Shown in pieces: positions 14,913 to 22,839 of a stretch of 33,408 bases of DNA; within the stretch, counting starts at the first letter, position 1, and every line of letters begins with the position of its first letter. The DNA comes from Clostridium sp. CAG:510 (lineage in GTDB: Bacteria > Bacillota > Clostridia > Lachnospirales > Lachnospiraceae). The translations under genes were made by a program, and so were the position numbers. The notes beneath the pieces were generated by a model. The model saw only the letters and a program-made list of their open reading frames with translations, was not told the origin of the DNA and searched no databases. The stretch lies in NCBI GenBank assembly GCA_000434615.1, contig FR880832.1, forward strand, positions 67,964-101,371. The letters run 5' to 3'.

Positions 14913-14941
14913 AGTATACAAAAAATAGCTTCTTCTGTCAA
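14913..14941 (-). promoter_or_regulatory. Promoter of the his operon
   Basis: On the minus strand TTGACA (14941-14936) is separated by exactly 17 bases from TATACT (14918-14913), a near-perfect sigma-A promoter with predicted start near 14906, about 70 bases before the hisZ ATG. The leader is too short for a T-box or for classical attenuation with a leader peptide. The promoter lies just after the recU stop. Confidence 0.88.
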
Positions 14942-14967
14942 GAAACTTATTAAGCCCACTCTTTTTT

Positions 14968-15501
14968 TTATTCCCTGTCGTCCAGATCCTTTTTCAGAAT
15001 TTCCAGATAGGGGATAAAAAGCCCGTTCTGGGATGGTATGATGTAATCCGGATTCAGTTCTTCATAGCGGAAGCTCTTTCTGCCGCCGTTCTGTGCCCTG
15101 TCCCAGAAAAACTTAAGCATCTCATAGGGAAGGTAATAAAACACTTCCCTGGAGGTGTAATAAATAAGAAAGAACGCAATCCCGCCCTGCTGTTCAAACT
15201 GCTCCATGAACTTTACCTGATGGGCATGGATGTTCTGCAGAGAAAAGGTGTCCACCGCACATTCCTTGGCGTCAAAGCACACCGGAATGCCCTGCACGGC
15301 ACCGATATAGTCTACGGTACTCTTCTGGTCAAAATACGCCAGTGTAATATGACGGTGCTCCTTATCGATTTTAATGGGAGTAATCGGTGTGGGAATTTTC
15401 TGTATCAGCGCCAGATTACTCTCCGCATATTTTTCATTGGTTCGGTTAATAAGCTCCTCTAAAGTGGAGCCTCTTAGTCCTCTTGAATTCCAGGTTGCCA
15501 T
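14968..15501 (-). CDS. recU: Holliday junction resolvase RecU
   Basis: RecU is the Firmicute Holliday junction resolvase, cutting four-way junctions in recombination and chromosome segregation. The 177-residue protein starts NSRGLRGSTLEELINRTNEKY, matching the family's amino end, then has TPITPIKIDKE, the nuclease core STVDYIGAVQGIPVCFDAKEC, the FSLQNIHAHQVKFM segment and QGGIAFFLIYY. The catalytic metal site of Bacillus-type RecU has Asp, then Glu-x-Lys; here the second acidic residue reads as aspartate (DAK). The long unstructured amino-terminal extension of Bacillus RecU is absent. No pbp gene, the common Bacillus neighbour, is adjacent; it is the last gene of the block headed at 19379. 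Confidence 0.92.
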   Translation of the reverse strand: MATWNSRGLRGSTLEELINRTNEKYAESNLALIQKIPTPITPIKIDKEHRHITLAYFDQKSTVDYIGAVQGIPVCFDAKECAVDTFSLQNIHAHQVKFMEQFEQQGGIAFFLIYYTSREVFYYLPYEMLKFFWDRAQNGGRKSFRYEELNPDYIIPSQNGLFIPYLEILKKDLDDRE

Positions 15502-15564
15502 ACTGCCTTCCTATCTTCCTTTTGCGTTCCCGCTTCTTTCCGTTCTTCCTGTTTTACCGCAGCT

Positions 15565-16578
15565 TCAGAACCCCACCCGGTGAAACACCTCCGGCAGAGG
15601 GGCTTCTATGGTTTTTCCTAAAAAAGCAAGGTCCTTTGCCTTTTTTGCTTCCTCCTCCGGCAGTTCCCGCAGCGTGGGAAATACCATTCTTTGTGCATGC
15701 AGAAGCTGGGATTTTACCCCCTTCTTCCGGTAGGCTTCGTTAAAGCTCCTGTCCCCGTACTTGGCATCGCCTAAAAGCGGATGCCCGATACCTGCCATAT
15801 GCGCCCTTATCTGGTGGGTTTTGCCGGTCACAAGCTCAATGGACAAAAGTGTCAGACCGTCCGCATATGCCGCCGGTTCGTAAATGGTGCGGACCTCTTT
15901 CCCTTCACCCACATCCTTTATGGTTACTTTGTTGGCTATCTCATCCTTTTCCAGCACACCGCCCAGGATGCCGGCTTTATCAACCCTTCCCTTTACCACG
16001 GCAGCATAATATTTGTGCACCGTCCTGTCGTGTATCATTCGGCTTAAAATCTGGCTTCCTTTTAAGGAAATGCCGCAAAGCACCAGTCCGCTGGTATTGC
16101 GGTCCAGACGGTTCAAAACGGAAGGCTTAAAGGTTTTCAGTATCTCTTCGGTCATACGTCCCTTTTTTAAGAGATACCCGATCATCCATTCATTTAAGGA
16201 AACATCCGTATCCTCCGCTTTCTGGGTCAGCACACCCGCCGGTTTATCTAAGGCAAGCATGTCCGCATCCTCATAGAGTACGGTAATTCCGTGTAAGCTT
16301 TCGTAAGCCTTTTCGTAAACAGCCGTCAGCAAACGGCTTGTTGTGTCGCTCTTTTCCATGCCCCGGAATTTAGCAAAGGTTTCCTCCGAAAAAAAGAAAT
16401 CCAGGGAGTCGCCTTCCACAAGGATTTCCTTTCCTTCCGCTTTCTTTTTATTTAAGACAATGTTTTTCTTGCGCAGCATTTTATACAGGAACGCCGTACC
16501 CGCTTCCGGAAAATACTTATGTAAGAATTTATCCAGTCGCTGTCCCGCTTCCTGACTGCCGATCTGATGGTTCTGCAT
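15565..16578 (-). CDS. RluA/RluC-type RNA pseudouridine synthase
   Basis: A 337-residue pseudouridine synthase of the RluA family with an amino-terminal S4 RNA-binding domain (QRLDKFLHKYFPEAGTAFLY, residues ~13-60), the architecture of RluC, which modifies 23S rRNA. The catalytic block is VLNRLDRNTSGLVL with D159, after LALDKPAGVLTQ; ELVTGKTHQIRAHMAGIGHPLLGD is the conserved carboxy motif. GGAGAGGCT precedes the ATG. A second, RsuA-type synthase lies at the head of the same gene block. Which uridines it modifies cannot be told from the sequence alone. Confidence 0.92.
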   Translation of the reverse strand: MQNHQIGSQEAGQRLDKFLHKYFPEAGTAFLYKMLRKKNIVLNKKKAEGKEILVEGDSLDFFFSEETFAKFRGMEKSDTTSRLLTAVYEKAYESLHGITVLYEDADMLALDKPAGVLTQKAEDTDVSLNEWMIGYLLKKGRMTEEILKTFKPSVLNRLDRNTSGLVLCGISLKGSQILSRMIHDRTVHKYYAAVVKGRVDKAGILGGVLEKDEIANKVTIKDVGEGKEVRTIYEPAAYADGLTLLSIELVTGKTHQIRAHMAGIGHPLLGDAKYGDRSFNEAYRKKGVKSQLLHAQRMVFPTLRELPEEEAKKAKDLAFLGKTIEAPLPEVFHRVGF

Positions 16579-16590
16579 AGCCTCTCCGTT

Positions 16591-17175
16591 CTATAAAGAA
16601 ATAGCCTTAAGGGTACTTACAATGCCCTTCGTATTTTTATCGTCCGTCTTGAGTTCCCGCAGGGAGTCCAGCCGTTCCGTGTACTTGTCCAAATCCTTGT
16701 ACAGCTTTATGGTAAGTCCCGTAAAACGATCCACCTTAAGGCAGGTCTCCAAATGTTTTGCACAGTCCGTTTCCGATACCTTGCCGCTTAAAAGATACCC
16801 GGCAATGGTGTTGCCGCACACGGTCAGGTGTCCCACGTAATAGGTCTTGTCCCGGGAGGTAAACACACAGTCATACAGGCAGGTAAGCCCCTTTGCATGG
16901 GCTTCTATGGTATCACAGACATCCGCAGGCAGACTCTTGTAACGGCAGTGCATAATCATTTCCACAAGGCTCTTGCAGGCGGGCAGACAGCCGAGCACCG
17001 CCACCAGGGTAAGCAGGTTGTTACGGGTGTGCGTGGTGATAAAACCCGCTGCAAATAAAGACAGGGGAATGAAAAAATAAATGACAGTCCTGATGATTTC
17101 ATATTTTTTCTGGCTGCTTAAATAGTTTCTCGTTCCCTTGACCTCATCCTTGGTAAACATTCTTTTGAAATACAT
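16591..17175 (-). CDS. Conserved-type membrane protein of unknown function
   Basis: I do not recognise a family for this 194-residue protein. Residues ~27-45 (IRTVIYFFIPLSLFAAGFI) and ~53-67 (NLLTLVAVLGCLPACK) form two hydrophobic segments separated by a short polar turn, after a basic, probably cytoplasmic amino end. The remaining ~120 residues are soluble, with several cysteines and a basic KVDRFTGLTIKLYKDLDKY region. A GGAGAGACG ribosome site lies upstream. It sits 18 bases from the SDR gene and 12 from the RluA-type gene, so it belongs to that transcript, but context does not give it a function. Confidence 0.75.
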   Translation of the reverse strand: MYFKRMFTKDEVKGTRNYLSSQKKYEIIRTVIYFFIPLSLFAAGFITTHTRNNLLTLVAVLGCLPACKSLVEMIMHCRYKSLPADVCDTIEAHAKGLTCLYDCVFTSRDKTYYVGHLTVCGNTIAGYLLSGKVSETDCAKHLETCLKVDRFTGLTIKLYKDLDKYTERLDSLRELKTDDKNTKGIVSTLKAISL

Positions 17176-17193
17176 GTAGTCGTCTCTCCGCTG

Positions 17194-17961
17194 TTATTTT
17201 TTCATCATCTTTGCAATCTTCAAAATCAGTCCCTGTGGAACAATTTTCGTCAGCATCGCAAAGGCTTTCATGGGAATACCGGGGATTACCATATCCTTCT
17301 TACGGTAGGATGCGTACAGTGCTTCGGAAACGCACTGTTCGGAAGTAATCATGGTGAGCTTCTTGATTTCCAGTGTGGAGCCGTACTGCTCTGCAATCTG
17401 GAAGAATTCGGTATTCACAGGTCCCGGGCAGACCGCGGTCACATAGAGACCGTAATCGCACAACTCCTGATTGAGTGCTCTGGAAAAACTCAGCACATAC
17501 GCCTTGGTAGCGGCATATACAGCAAAATCCTGCTGGGGAACAAAGGCTGCCGCGGAAGCCATCTGGATAATACGGCTGCCCCTTGCCATATAGGGCAGGC
17601 AGATATAGGTCATCTTGGTAAGGGCTTCGCAGTTGACATAGAGCATGTCCGTCTGTTCTTCTAAGGAAAGCTCGTCAAAAGGCCCCATCAGGCCGAAGCC
17701 CGCGGCATTGATCAGCATGCGGACGGTCACATCCTCTTTCTCCAAAAGCTCTTCAAAATCATCCATGGCGTATTCATCCGTAACATCCATGGAAATCATT
17801 TTCACCTTATGCTCCATGACCTTTCCTACTTCCATAAGGCGTTCTTCTCTTCTGGCAATCATCCAGATTTCATCAATGTTTGAAAAAGCCGTGTCAATCT
17901 GTAAGGCAAATTCCTGTCCGATGCCGGAGCTCGCCCCGGTAATAATGATGATATTCTTCAT
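17194..17961 (-). CDS. Short-chain dehydrogenase/reductase
   Basis: A 255-residue classical SDR oxidoreductase, probably NADP(H)-dependent (the ARREER segment after strand 2 is basic). The nucleotide-binding TGASSGIG lies at residues 8-15, NAAGFG at 86-91, and the catalytic triad reads S136, Y149, K153 (YAATK). The final segment (MIPGIPMKAFAMLTKIVPQGLILKIAKMMKK type) is hydrophobic and basic, as in membrane-associated DltE/YqjQ-like members. Two ATGs are possible (17970 and 17961); AAAGGA directly abuts the first, so the second, nine bases further, is favoured. Substrate is unknown. Confidence 0.88.
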   Translation of the reverse strand: MKNIIIITGASSGIGQEFALQIDTAFSNIDEIWMIARREERLMEVGKVMEHKVKMISMDVTDEYAMDDFEELLEKEDVTVRMLINAAGFGLMGPFDELSLEEQTDMLYVNCEALTKMTYICLPYMARGSRIIQMASAAAFVPQQDFAVYAATKAYVLSFSRALNQELCDYGLYVTAVCPGPVNTEFFQIAEQYGSTLEIKKLTMITSEQCVSEALYASYRKKDMVIPGIPMKAFAMLTKIVPQGLILKIAKMMKK

Positions 17962-18007
17962 AGCAATCATTCCTTTCTTCCTTTAGTATGCCATTTTTTA
18001 CCTGAAT

Positions 18008-18676
18008 TTACAAGATTTCCTCATAAGAACGCAACGAAAAATCCGCTGTTTTTACCTTTTCGTCCCAATCCTTTTCGGAGTATTCGTCCCATACCGCACA
18101 GACGCTCATACCGGCGGCTTTTCCCGCCATAATGCCGGGGATGATGTCTTCAAACACCAGACATTTTTTCGGGTCAGTGTGCAGTCTTTTGGCTGCAACA
18201 AGGTAAATATCCGGTGCTGGTTTGCAGTTTTCCACCTGACAGCCCGTAACGATACAGGAAATGTAATCCTTTAAGTGGTGCGCCTCTTCAATCCGTTCCA
18301 CAAGCTCCAGGGAATTGCTGGTGGCAATGCCTAACTTGATGCCCTTTTCCATGCAGTAGGATAAAAAACGCTGGGCGCCGGGTTTCATGGGAACCTCGTG
18401 GCTGTATTTATAAAGCGCCATGGAAATCCAGTCGCTTCTCATTTTTTCCACCGTATCCGTTATGCCGAATTTTTCCTTAAAATAGACGGCGGTTTCGTTC
18501 AGTCCCATGCCCTCTATTTCCTTCTGTAGGTTGTCCGGCAGCTCGATGCCGAAGTTTGCCAGATATGCTCTGTCGATTTCCTTCCACATCCACATGGAGT
18601 CCACCAGTGTGCCGTCAAGATCAAATATCACCGCCTCGTAGTCCTGCAGCTTCTCTTTTAATGGATTGCTGTTCAT
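18008..18676 (-). CDS. HAD superfamily phosphatase/phosphomutase-like protein
   Basis: A 222-residue haloacid-dehalogenase hydrolase of the beta-phosphoglucomutase-like subfamily. Motif I is FDLDGTLVDS with nucleophile D19 and acid/base D21; motif II is IATSNS; the lysine of motif III is followed by the acidic motif VFEDIIPGIMAGKAAGM. A helical cap fills residues ~30-90. It starts one base after the RsuA-type gene stop, with AAAGGAGATAAAT as ribosome site, so coexpression is likely. Family members dephosphorylate small phosphorylated metabolites; the precise substrate is not evident. Confidence 0.9.
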   Translation of the reverse strand: MNSNPLKEKLQDYEAVIFDLDGTLVDSMWMWKEIDRAYLANFGIELPDNLQKEIEGMGLNETAVYFKEKFGITDTVEKMRSDWISMALYKYSHEVPMKPGAQRFLSYCMEKGIKLGIATSNSLELVERIEEAHHLKDYISCIVTGCQVENCKPAPDIYLVAAKRLHTDPKKCLVFEDIIPGIMAGKAAGMSVCAVWDEYSEKDWDEKVKTADFSLRSYEEIL

Positions 18677-18677
18677 T

Positions 18678-19379
18678 TTATTTATCTCCTTTAATCTTGT
18701 ATAGTTCTTCTTCCGAAAGCGGCCGGTAGGCGCCCTTTTCCAAATCCTCAGGCAGACGCAGGCTGCCCATGGAGAGTCTTTTCAAATACAGCACTTCATT
18801 GCCCACTGCCTGTAGCATGCGCTTTACCTGATGGAAACGTCCCTCCCGGATGGTCAGAAGAATTTCTTTCTCCGCCACACGTTCCACCTTTGCCGGAGCC
18901 GTGGGCTTTTCGTCCCCGATATCCACGCCCTCCGAAAGCTTTCTGCAGTCTTCTTCGGAAATGCTGTCCCTTACTTTAACCAGATATTCCTTGTCCACAT
19001 GCTTCTTTGGGGAAAGCAGGTTGTGGGCAAGCTCGCCGTCGTCGGTAACAAGAAGCAGTCCTTCCGTGTCCTTGTCCAGTCTGCCCACGGGAAACAGATT
19101 TTTGACCTTTTCCTCCCTTAGGATATCCATAACCGTGCTTTCTTTTTTGTCCTCCGTGGCGGTAATCACGCCCGCAGGTTTATGCAGCATATAATAATGG
19201 AACGCTGCATAAGAAAGGGGCTTTCCCTGAAAAGTCACCGTATCCGTAGTTTCCTTTACCTTAAAATCCGCGGCCTTCTGCACCTGGCCGTTTACGGCAA
19301 TCTGTCCTTTTTTTACGGCATTTTTTGCCTCCGTGCGGGTAAGCCCCGCCGTATCGCATAAGAATTTATCCAGACGCAT
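18678..19379 (-). CDS. RsuA/RluB-type ribosomal pseudouridine synthase
   Basis: A 233-residue pseudouridine synthase of the RsuA family. The S4 domain occupies residues 1-45 (RLDKFLCDTAGLTRTEA, KKGQIAVNGQ), LHKPAGVITA is at 66-74, and the catalytic PVGRLDKDTEGLLLVTDDG contains D102. REGRFHQVKRML near residue 180 completes the family signature. The length fits RsuA (16S rRNA U516) more than the longer RluB, but the specificity is not proven. GGAGAGACAC precedes the ATG at 19379. It heads the minus-strand block ending at recU and is divergent from the YlbJ-like gene, with only ~70 bases between their starts. Confidence 0.93.
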   Translation of the reverse strand: MRLDKFLCDTAGLTRTEAKNAVKKGQIAVNGQVQKAADFKVKETTDTVTFQGKPLSYAAFHYYMLHKPAGVITATEDKKESTVMDILREEKVKNLFPVGRLDKDTEGLLLVTDDGELAHNLLSPKKHVDKEYLVKVRDSISEEDCRKLSEGVDIGDEKPTAPAKVERVAEKEILLTIREGRFHQVKRMLQAVGNEVLYLKRLSMGSLRLPEDLEKGAYRPLSEEELYKIKGDK

Positions 19380-19448
19380 GTGTCTCTCCGTTCCTACATT
19401 TTTTTCGGTTCTTTCTCATATGATTATAAAAAACCGTACAGGATTTTC

Positions 19449-20375
19449 ATGAAAATACTGCTGTTTTTTCTTTCCTTTGTGCTGATGCTTTTCTTTTCGG
19501 AAGACAGTGTGCAGCTTGCCGCCGACGGTCTTTCCGTATGGTTTCAGACCATGATACCGGCGCTGTTCCCTTTTATGCTGCTTTCCTGCCTGCTCGTGCG
19601 TCAGCAGATGACGGAAAAGCTTTCCTTTTTTCTTTCGCCCCTTCTTTGTCCGCTGCTTCGCATCAGTCCACAGGGTGTGTACTGTGTCCTGACGGGCTTT
19701 CTGTGCGGTTTTCCCATGGGTGCCAGAAACATTGCGGAGCTGTACCGGAGGAAGGAATTTTCCCGCAAAGAAGCCCAGTATCTATTGGGATTCTGCAACA
19801 ACATGGGGCCTCTGTTCATCCTTTCCGTCCTGCTTCCGTCCCTGGCTATTAAAAATATTCCTGCCGCGTTCTTCCTTTTAGGAATATACGGCATTCCTTT
19901 TCTCTATGCCCTGCTTGTCCGGCTCATTTCCCCTCTGCCGCTAAACCTGTGTCAAAAAAGTCCGTCAGAAGCCGCACCGGAGCCTTTCTTAAAAAGTCTG
20001 GATTCTGCCATCCACTCCGGTATTGAGGGCATCACCGTACTGGGCGCATATCTCATTGTGGGAAATCTGCTCTATCTGTTTCCCCTGATTGTATCCCGAA
20101 GCCTTACCCGGTATACGGGTATTGTCCTTCCGGATACCCTGCTCTGCGCCAGCCGCTGTCTGTTGGAAATTACCGGCGGTATTCATGCCCTTTCCGGAAG
20201 ACTGCCGCTGTTTCTTTTAACGGTTCTACCCTTTGGGGGACTATGCTGTCTGCTGCAGACCAAGGGCATGCTTGCCGGCACCGATTTATCCATGAGGCGC
20301 TATGTGTATGACAAACTATTGCAGTGCCTTTTGAGTTTTTTTTATTTTTTCCTTCTTTTCCGCTTCTTTTTATGA
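19449..20375 (+). CDS. ylbJ: YlbJ-like sporulation integral membrane protein
   Basis: A 308-residue polytopic membrane protein with about eight hydrophobic segments. The conserved GLSVWFQTMIPALFPFMLLS and TGFLCGFPMGARNIAELYRR blocks, with a similar fold repeated later (SGIEGITVLGAYLIVGNL), match the YlbJ/nucleoside-gate family; YlbJ is needed for sporulation in Bacillus. In Bacillus ylbJ lies next to rsmD (ylbH) and coaD (ylbI), and here both are within 3.1 kb, which supports the call. The frame opens at a GTG at 19380, but the ATG at 19449 with AGGA five bases before gives a normal amino terminus. Its last 34 bases overlap the convergent amidase gene. Confidence 0.75.
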   Translation: MKILLFFLSFVLMLFFSEDSVQLAADGLSVWFQTMIPALFPFMLLSCLLVRQQMTEKLSFFLSPLLCPLLRISPQGVYCVLTGFLCGFPMGARNIAELYRRKEFSRKEAQYLLGFCNNMGPLFILSVLLPSLAIKNIPAAFFLLGIYGIPFLYALLVRLISPLPLNLCQKSPSEAAPEPFLKSLDSAIHSGIEGITVLGAYLIVGNLLYLFPLIVSRSLTRYTGIVLPDTLLCASRCLLEITGGIHALSGRLPLFLLTVLPFGGLCCLLQTKGMLAGTDLSMRRYVYDKLLQCLLSFFYFFLLFRFFL

Positions 20376-21739
20376 CGCTTTTTGTTTGCCGTTAAAACAC
20401 CCACAAACAGAACTGCGGTAAAAATCACAAACACCGCTAAAAGACTGATTTCCACAAAACGGACAAAGGTTCTGTCTTCTTCGTTTTCTTCTTTGACCGG
20501 CGCTTTGAAGCCGCCGTCCGCACTGTCCTTAATCGTATCGTGAAGGCTTCCGGCATTGCCACTTACCTCTTCAGTTTCCTCCGGGATTTCCGGAAGCACC
20601 TCATCGGGGTCGCTGCCCGTAAACACCGGGTAACCGTTTAAGTGGTTGCTTAAGGTGTATCTGTCGTACTGGTTAATGCCCTTTACCACAATGTCAGGGT
20701 TCACGCCCTCGGGTATATCTATCTCCAGATTAAAGGTATCCGCATAAGTGCCGGCAAGCATATCCGCATCCGGCCACAAAAGGTACGGGGTAAAGGTTTC
20801 ACCGCCGTCTATGCTGTAGGAATAGTACTGCATGGGTGAATCGTAATCACAGCCGGTTACCTGAATGCCGATTTTCTTATTTGCAAGGTCAGTATAGTTT
20901 TCCTCTATCATGCAGATATCCGGGTCCGTGGTGTCCATTTTGGCGTAACCTGCGCCGGGTGTGGGCTCCACTGCCTCGGTATTGTCACTGTAGTCCACGC
21001 CTAAGCTTTTACTGGACAGGCGGAAGAATTTGGCTGCCGCCGTGGCATCGGCTTTACCGAGAGCAATCAAATCCTCTTTGGAGTCGCAGAACCCCACATC
21101 CGCATCGTTGTCGATATGGCAGTGCTCAATCAGGGCTGCCGGAATATCCTCTGCTTCGCAGAAGCGCAGAATACCGTAATAATCCGCCGTCCCTTCCTCA
21201 TTCAGCCTCGTTTTAATGCCTCTTATGGAAAGTCCCAGCTTCCGCATTTCATTTAACTGCAGTCCTGCAAAGGTATAGCCCTGTCTGTTTTCCTCTCCGT
21301 ATGCCGAAATCCAGACCTCGGAGCCATACAGAATATTGCCCGGTGACATATTGAAATGCAGGCAGAATAGGAAATCCGCATTCACACTTTTGGCAAATGC
21401 CGCCCTGTCCTTTATCCTGATGTCCGTGTCCAGATCCTCATGTGTCAGGTACACGGTAATGCCCTCGTACTCCCTGAGCTCCTCCGCCATGGCTTCAGCC
21501 ACCGTAAGGTTCATTTCTTTCTCCAGAAAACCGTTGTAATCCGCACCGAGATTGGAGCCTCCGTGCCCGGGGTCAATGACCACCACCAGTTCTCCGTCCG
21601 TATCCGGCGGGTAATAAAATCCTTCTGCCTTCACATCTACGGCAAATATCAGAAACAGAAAGAATACCCATAGAAAAAAATTCCCGGCAAACAAATTGTT
21701 TCCGGGAATCCGTTCTTTTCTCTTTCGCTTACTTAGCAT
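20342..21739 (-). CDS. N-acetylmuramoyl-L-alanine amidase, membrane-anchored
   Basis: A 465-residue cell-wall hydrolase. After a basic start, residues ~16-37 are hydrophobic (FFLWVFFLFLIFAVDVKA), a signal or anchor. Residues ~47-250 are an Amidase_3 domain: VVVIDPGHGGSNLGADYNG and EKEMNLTVAEAMAEEL carry the first zinc histidine and glutamate, LFCLHFNMS the second histidine and AALIEHCHIDN the catalytic glutamate. Residues ~280-390 look like a beta-rich Ig-like module (YYSYSIDGGETFTPY). The end has a second membrane segment (LLAVFVIFTAVLFVGVL) and a lysine/arginine-rich tail. The chosen ATG at 21739 overlaps the upstream stop and has AAGGGGAC before it; the frame alone extends to 21832. Confidence 0.88.
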   Translation of the reverse strand: MLSKRKRKERIPGNNLFAGNFFLWVFFLFLIFAVDVKAEGFYYPPDTDGELVVVIDPGHGGSNLGADYNGFLEKEMNLTVAEAMAEELREYEGITVYLTHEDLDTDIRIKDRAAFAKSVNADFLFCLHFNMSPGNILYGSEVWISAYGEENRQGYTFAGLQLNEMRKLGLSIRGIKTRLNEEGTADYYGILRFCEAEDIPAALIEHCHIDNDADVGFCDSKEDLIALGKADATAAAKFFRLSSKSLGVDYSDNTEAVEPTPGAGYAKMDTTDPDICMIEENYTDLANKKIGIQVTGCDYDSPMQYYSYSIDGGETFTPYLLWPDADMLAGTYADTFNLEIDIPEGVNPDIVVKGINQYDRYTLSNHLNGYPVFTGSDPDEVLPEIPEETEEVSGNAGSLHDTIKDSADGGFKAPVKEENEEDRTFVRFVEISLLAVFVIFTAVLFVGVLTANKKRHKKKRKRRKK

Positions 21740-22328
21740 CAAGGTTGTCCCCTTGCTCTGCATCCAGATCCACTTCTTCAAGTTCATCCTCTGCCGGGTG
21801 AAGCTCCGCACGGTTGGACTGGATAATTTCATGATAATGATTTAAGTTTCCAATCAGCGTATCGTAATTTGCCGTAGCCGTCTGACTGGAGGTTGCTATA
21901 ATGTTTTCCAGATGGGCAAGCATATCATCCATGTACTGCATGGCGGACATCTTTACATTGTTTGCCTCCATGGTGGCGTTGTCTAAAATTTCCTGCGCCT
22001 GTCTCGTTGCCATGGTAACCACTTCGTTTGCCTGTGCGTATGCCTGCTGCATAATCTCATGCTCGCTGATTAACTGGTTGGTCTGGATGGTCGTCTGCTT
22101 GATCAGCTCCTCCGCCTTTGTACGGGCATCGTTCAGGATAGCTTCCTTATTGCTGATAATCTTCTGATAACGCTTGATTTCATCAGGGGTTTTCATCCTG
22201 AGTTCTCGCAGCAATTCATCAATTTCTTCTTTATTTACAATGATTTTGGTACTGGAAAAAGCCTGCGGCTTGCAATTATTAATATAATCTTCGATTTCAT
22301 CAATTAATTGTTCAATCTTGCTGCTCAT
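21729..22328 (-). CDS. Coiled-coil protein, DivIVA-like/ATPase-subunit-H-like
   Basis: A 199-residue hydrophilic protein that is almost entirely helical. Residues ~38-110 show long heptad-like stretches with charged and alanine-rich segments (EAILNDARTKAEELIKQTT, AYAQANEVVTMATRQAQEILDNA), and the final 25 residues are very acidic. Such proteins are often named vacuolar-type ATPase subunit H or DivIVA-like in Clostridia, but no function is proven. It has no membrane segment or enzyme motif. AAGGAGAG precedes the ATG 22 bases after coaD, and its stop overlaps the amidase start, so translation of the two is coupled, which hints at a cell-envelope or division role. Confidence 0.75.
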   Translation of the reverse strand: MSSKIEQLIDEIEDYINNCKPQAFSSTKIIVNKEEIDELLRELRMKTPDEIKRYQKIISNKEAILNDARTKAEELIKQTTIQTNQLISEHEIMQQAYAQANEVVTMATRQAQEILDNATMEANNVKMSAMQYMDDMLAHLENIIATSSQTATANYDTLIGNLNHYHEIIQSNRAELHPAEDELEEVDLDAEQGDNLDAK

Positions 22329-22350
22329 ATCTACTCTCCTTGTTACCCAA

Positions 22351-22836
22351 TTATTTCACGCCATACTTTTCATTCACAAGCTTCTCTACAAAATCCGGCA
22401 CACAGAGGGAAATATCCCCGCCAAAGCTGGCAATCTGCTTGACACCGGAAGAACTGATATAGGAATAGTCCAGATTGGTAACAAAAAATACCGTATCTAA
22501 TTTTCCTCCCGAAAGCATCCGGTTTGTCTGCGCCATCTGCATTTCGTATTCTAAGTCCGTAATGGCACGAAGCCCCCTGACGGCTATCCAGATATCCTTT
22601 TCCCTCGCATAATCCACGAAAAGTCCGCTGAAAGAATCAATCTTTACATTCGGTATATCCCTGACAGCCTCTTGTAATATCTTAACACGTTCTTCCACAG
22701 AAAACAACGGCTTCTTTTCTTTATTGTTTAAAACTCCCACAACTAATTCATCAAAGGTGTCAGCCGCTCTTCTGATAATGTCCATATGCCCCAGAGTCAC
22801 CGGGTCAAAGCTTCCGGTATAGATTGCTTTTTTCAT
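22351..22836 (-). CDS. coaD: Phosphopantetheine adenylyltransferase
   Basis: CoaD makes dephospho-CoA from 4'-phosphopantetheine and ATP, the fourth step of CoA synthesis. The 161-residue length is normal. The nucleotidyltransferase signature is YTGSFDPVTLGHMDIIRRA, containing the TxGH motif, and the second ATP-binding motif is ISSSGVK. VRGLRAITDLEYEMQMAQTN forms the substrate and hexamer region. AAAAAGGAAGGATAAACT precedes the ATG, 3 bases after the rsmD stop. The rsmD-coaD pair is the standard Firmicute arrangement. Confidence 0.97.
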   Translation of the reverse strand: MKKAIYTGSFDPVTLGHMDIIRRAADTFDELVVGVLNNKEKKPLFSVEERVKILQEAVRDIPNVKIDSFSGLFVDYAREKDIWIAVRGLRAITDLEYEMQMAQTNRMLSGGKLDTVFFVTNLDYSYISSSGVKQIASFGGDISLCVPDFVEKLVNEKYGVK

Positions 22837-22839
22837 AGT

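Noticed and set aside
19380..19448. GTG at 19380 as start of the YlbJ-like gene
   Set aside because: It would add 23 non-family residues and overlap the likely promoter region of the divergent gene; the ATG at 19449 fits better.
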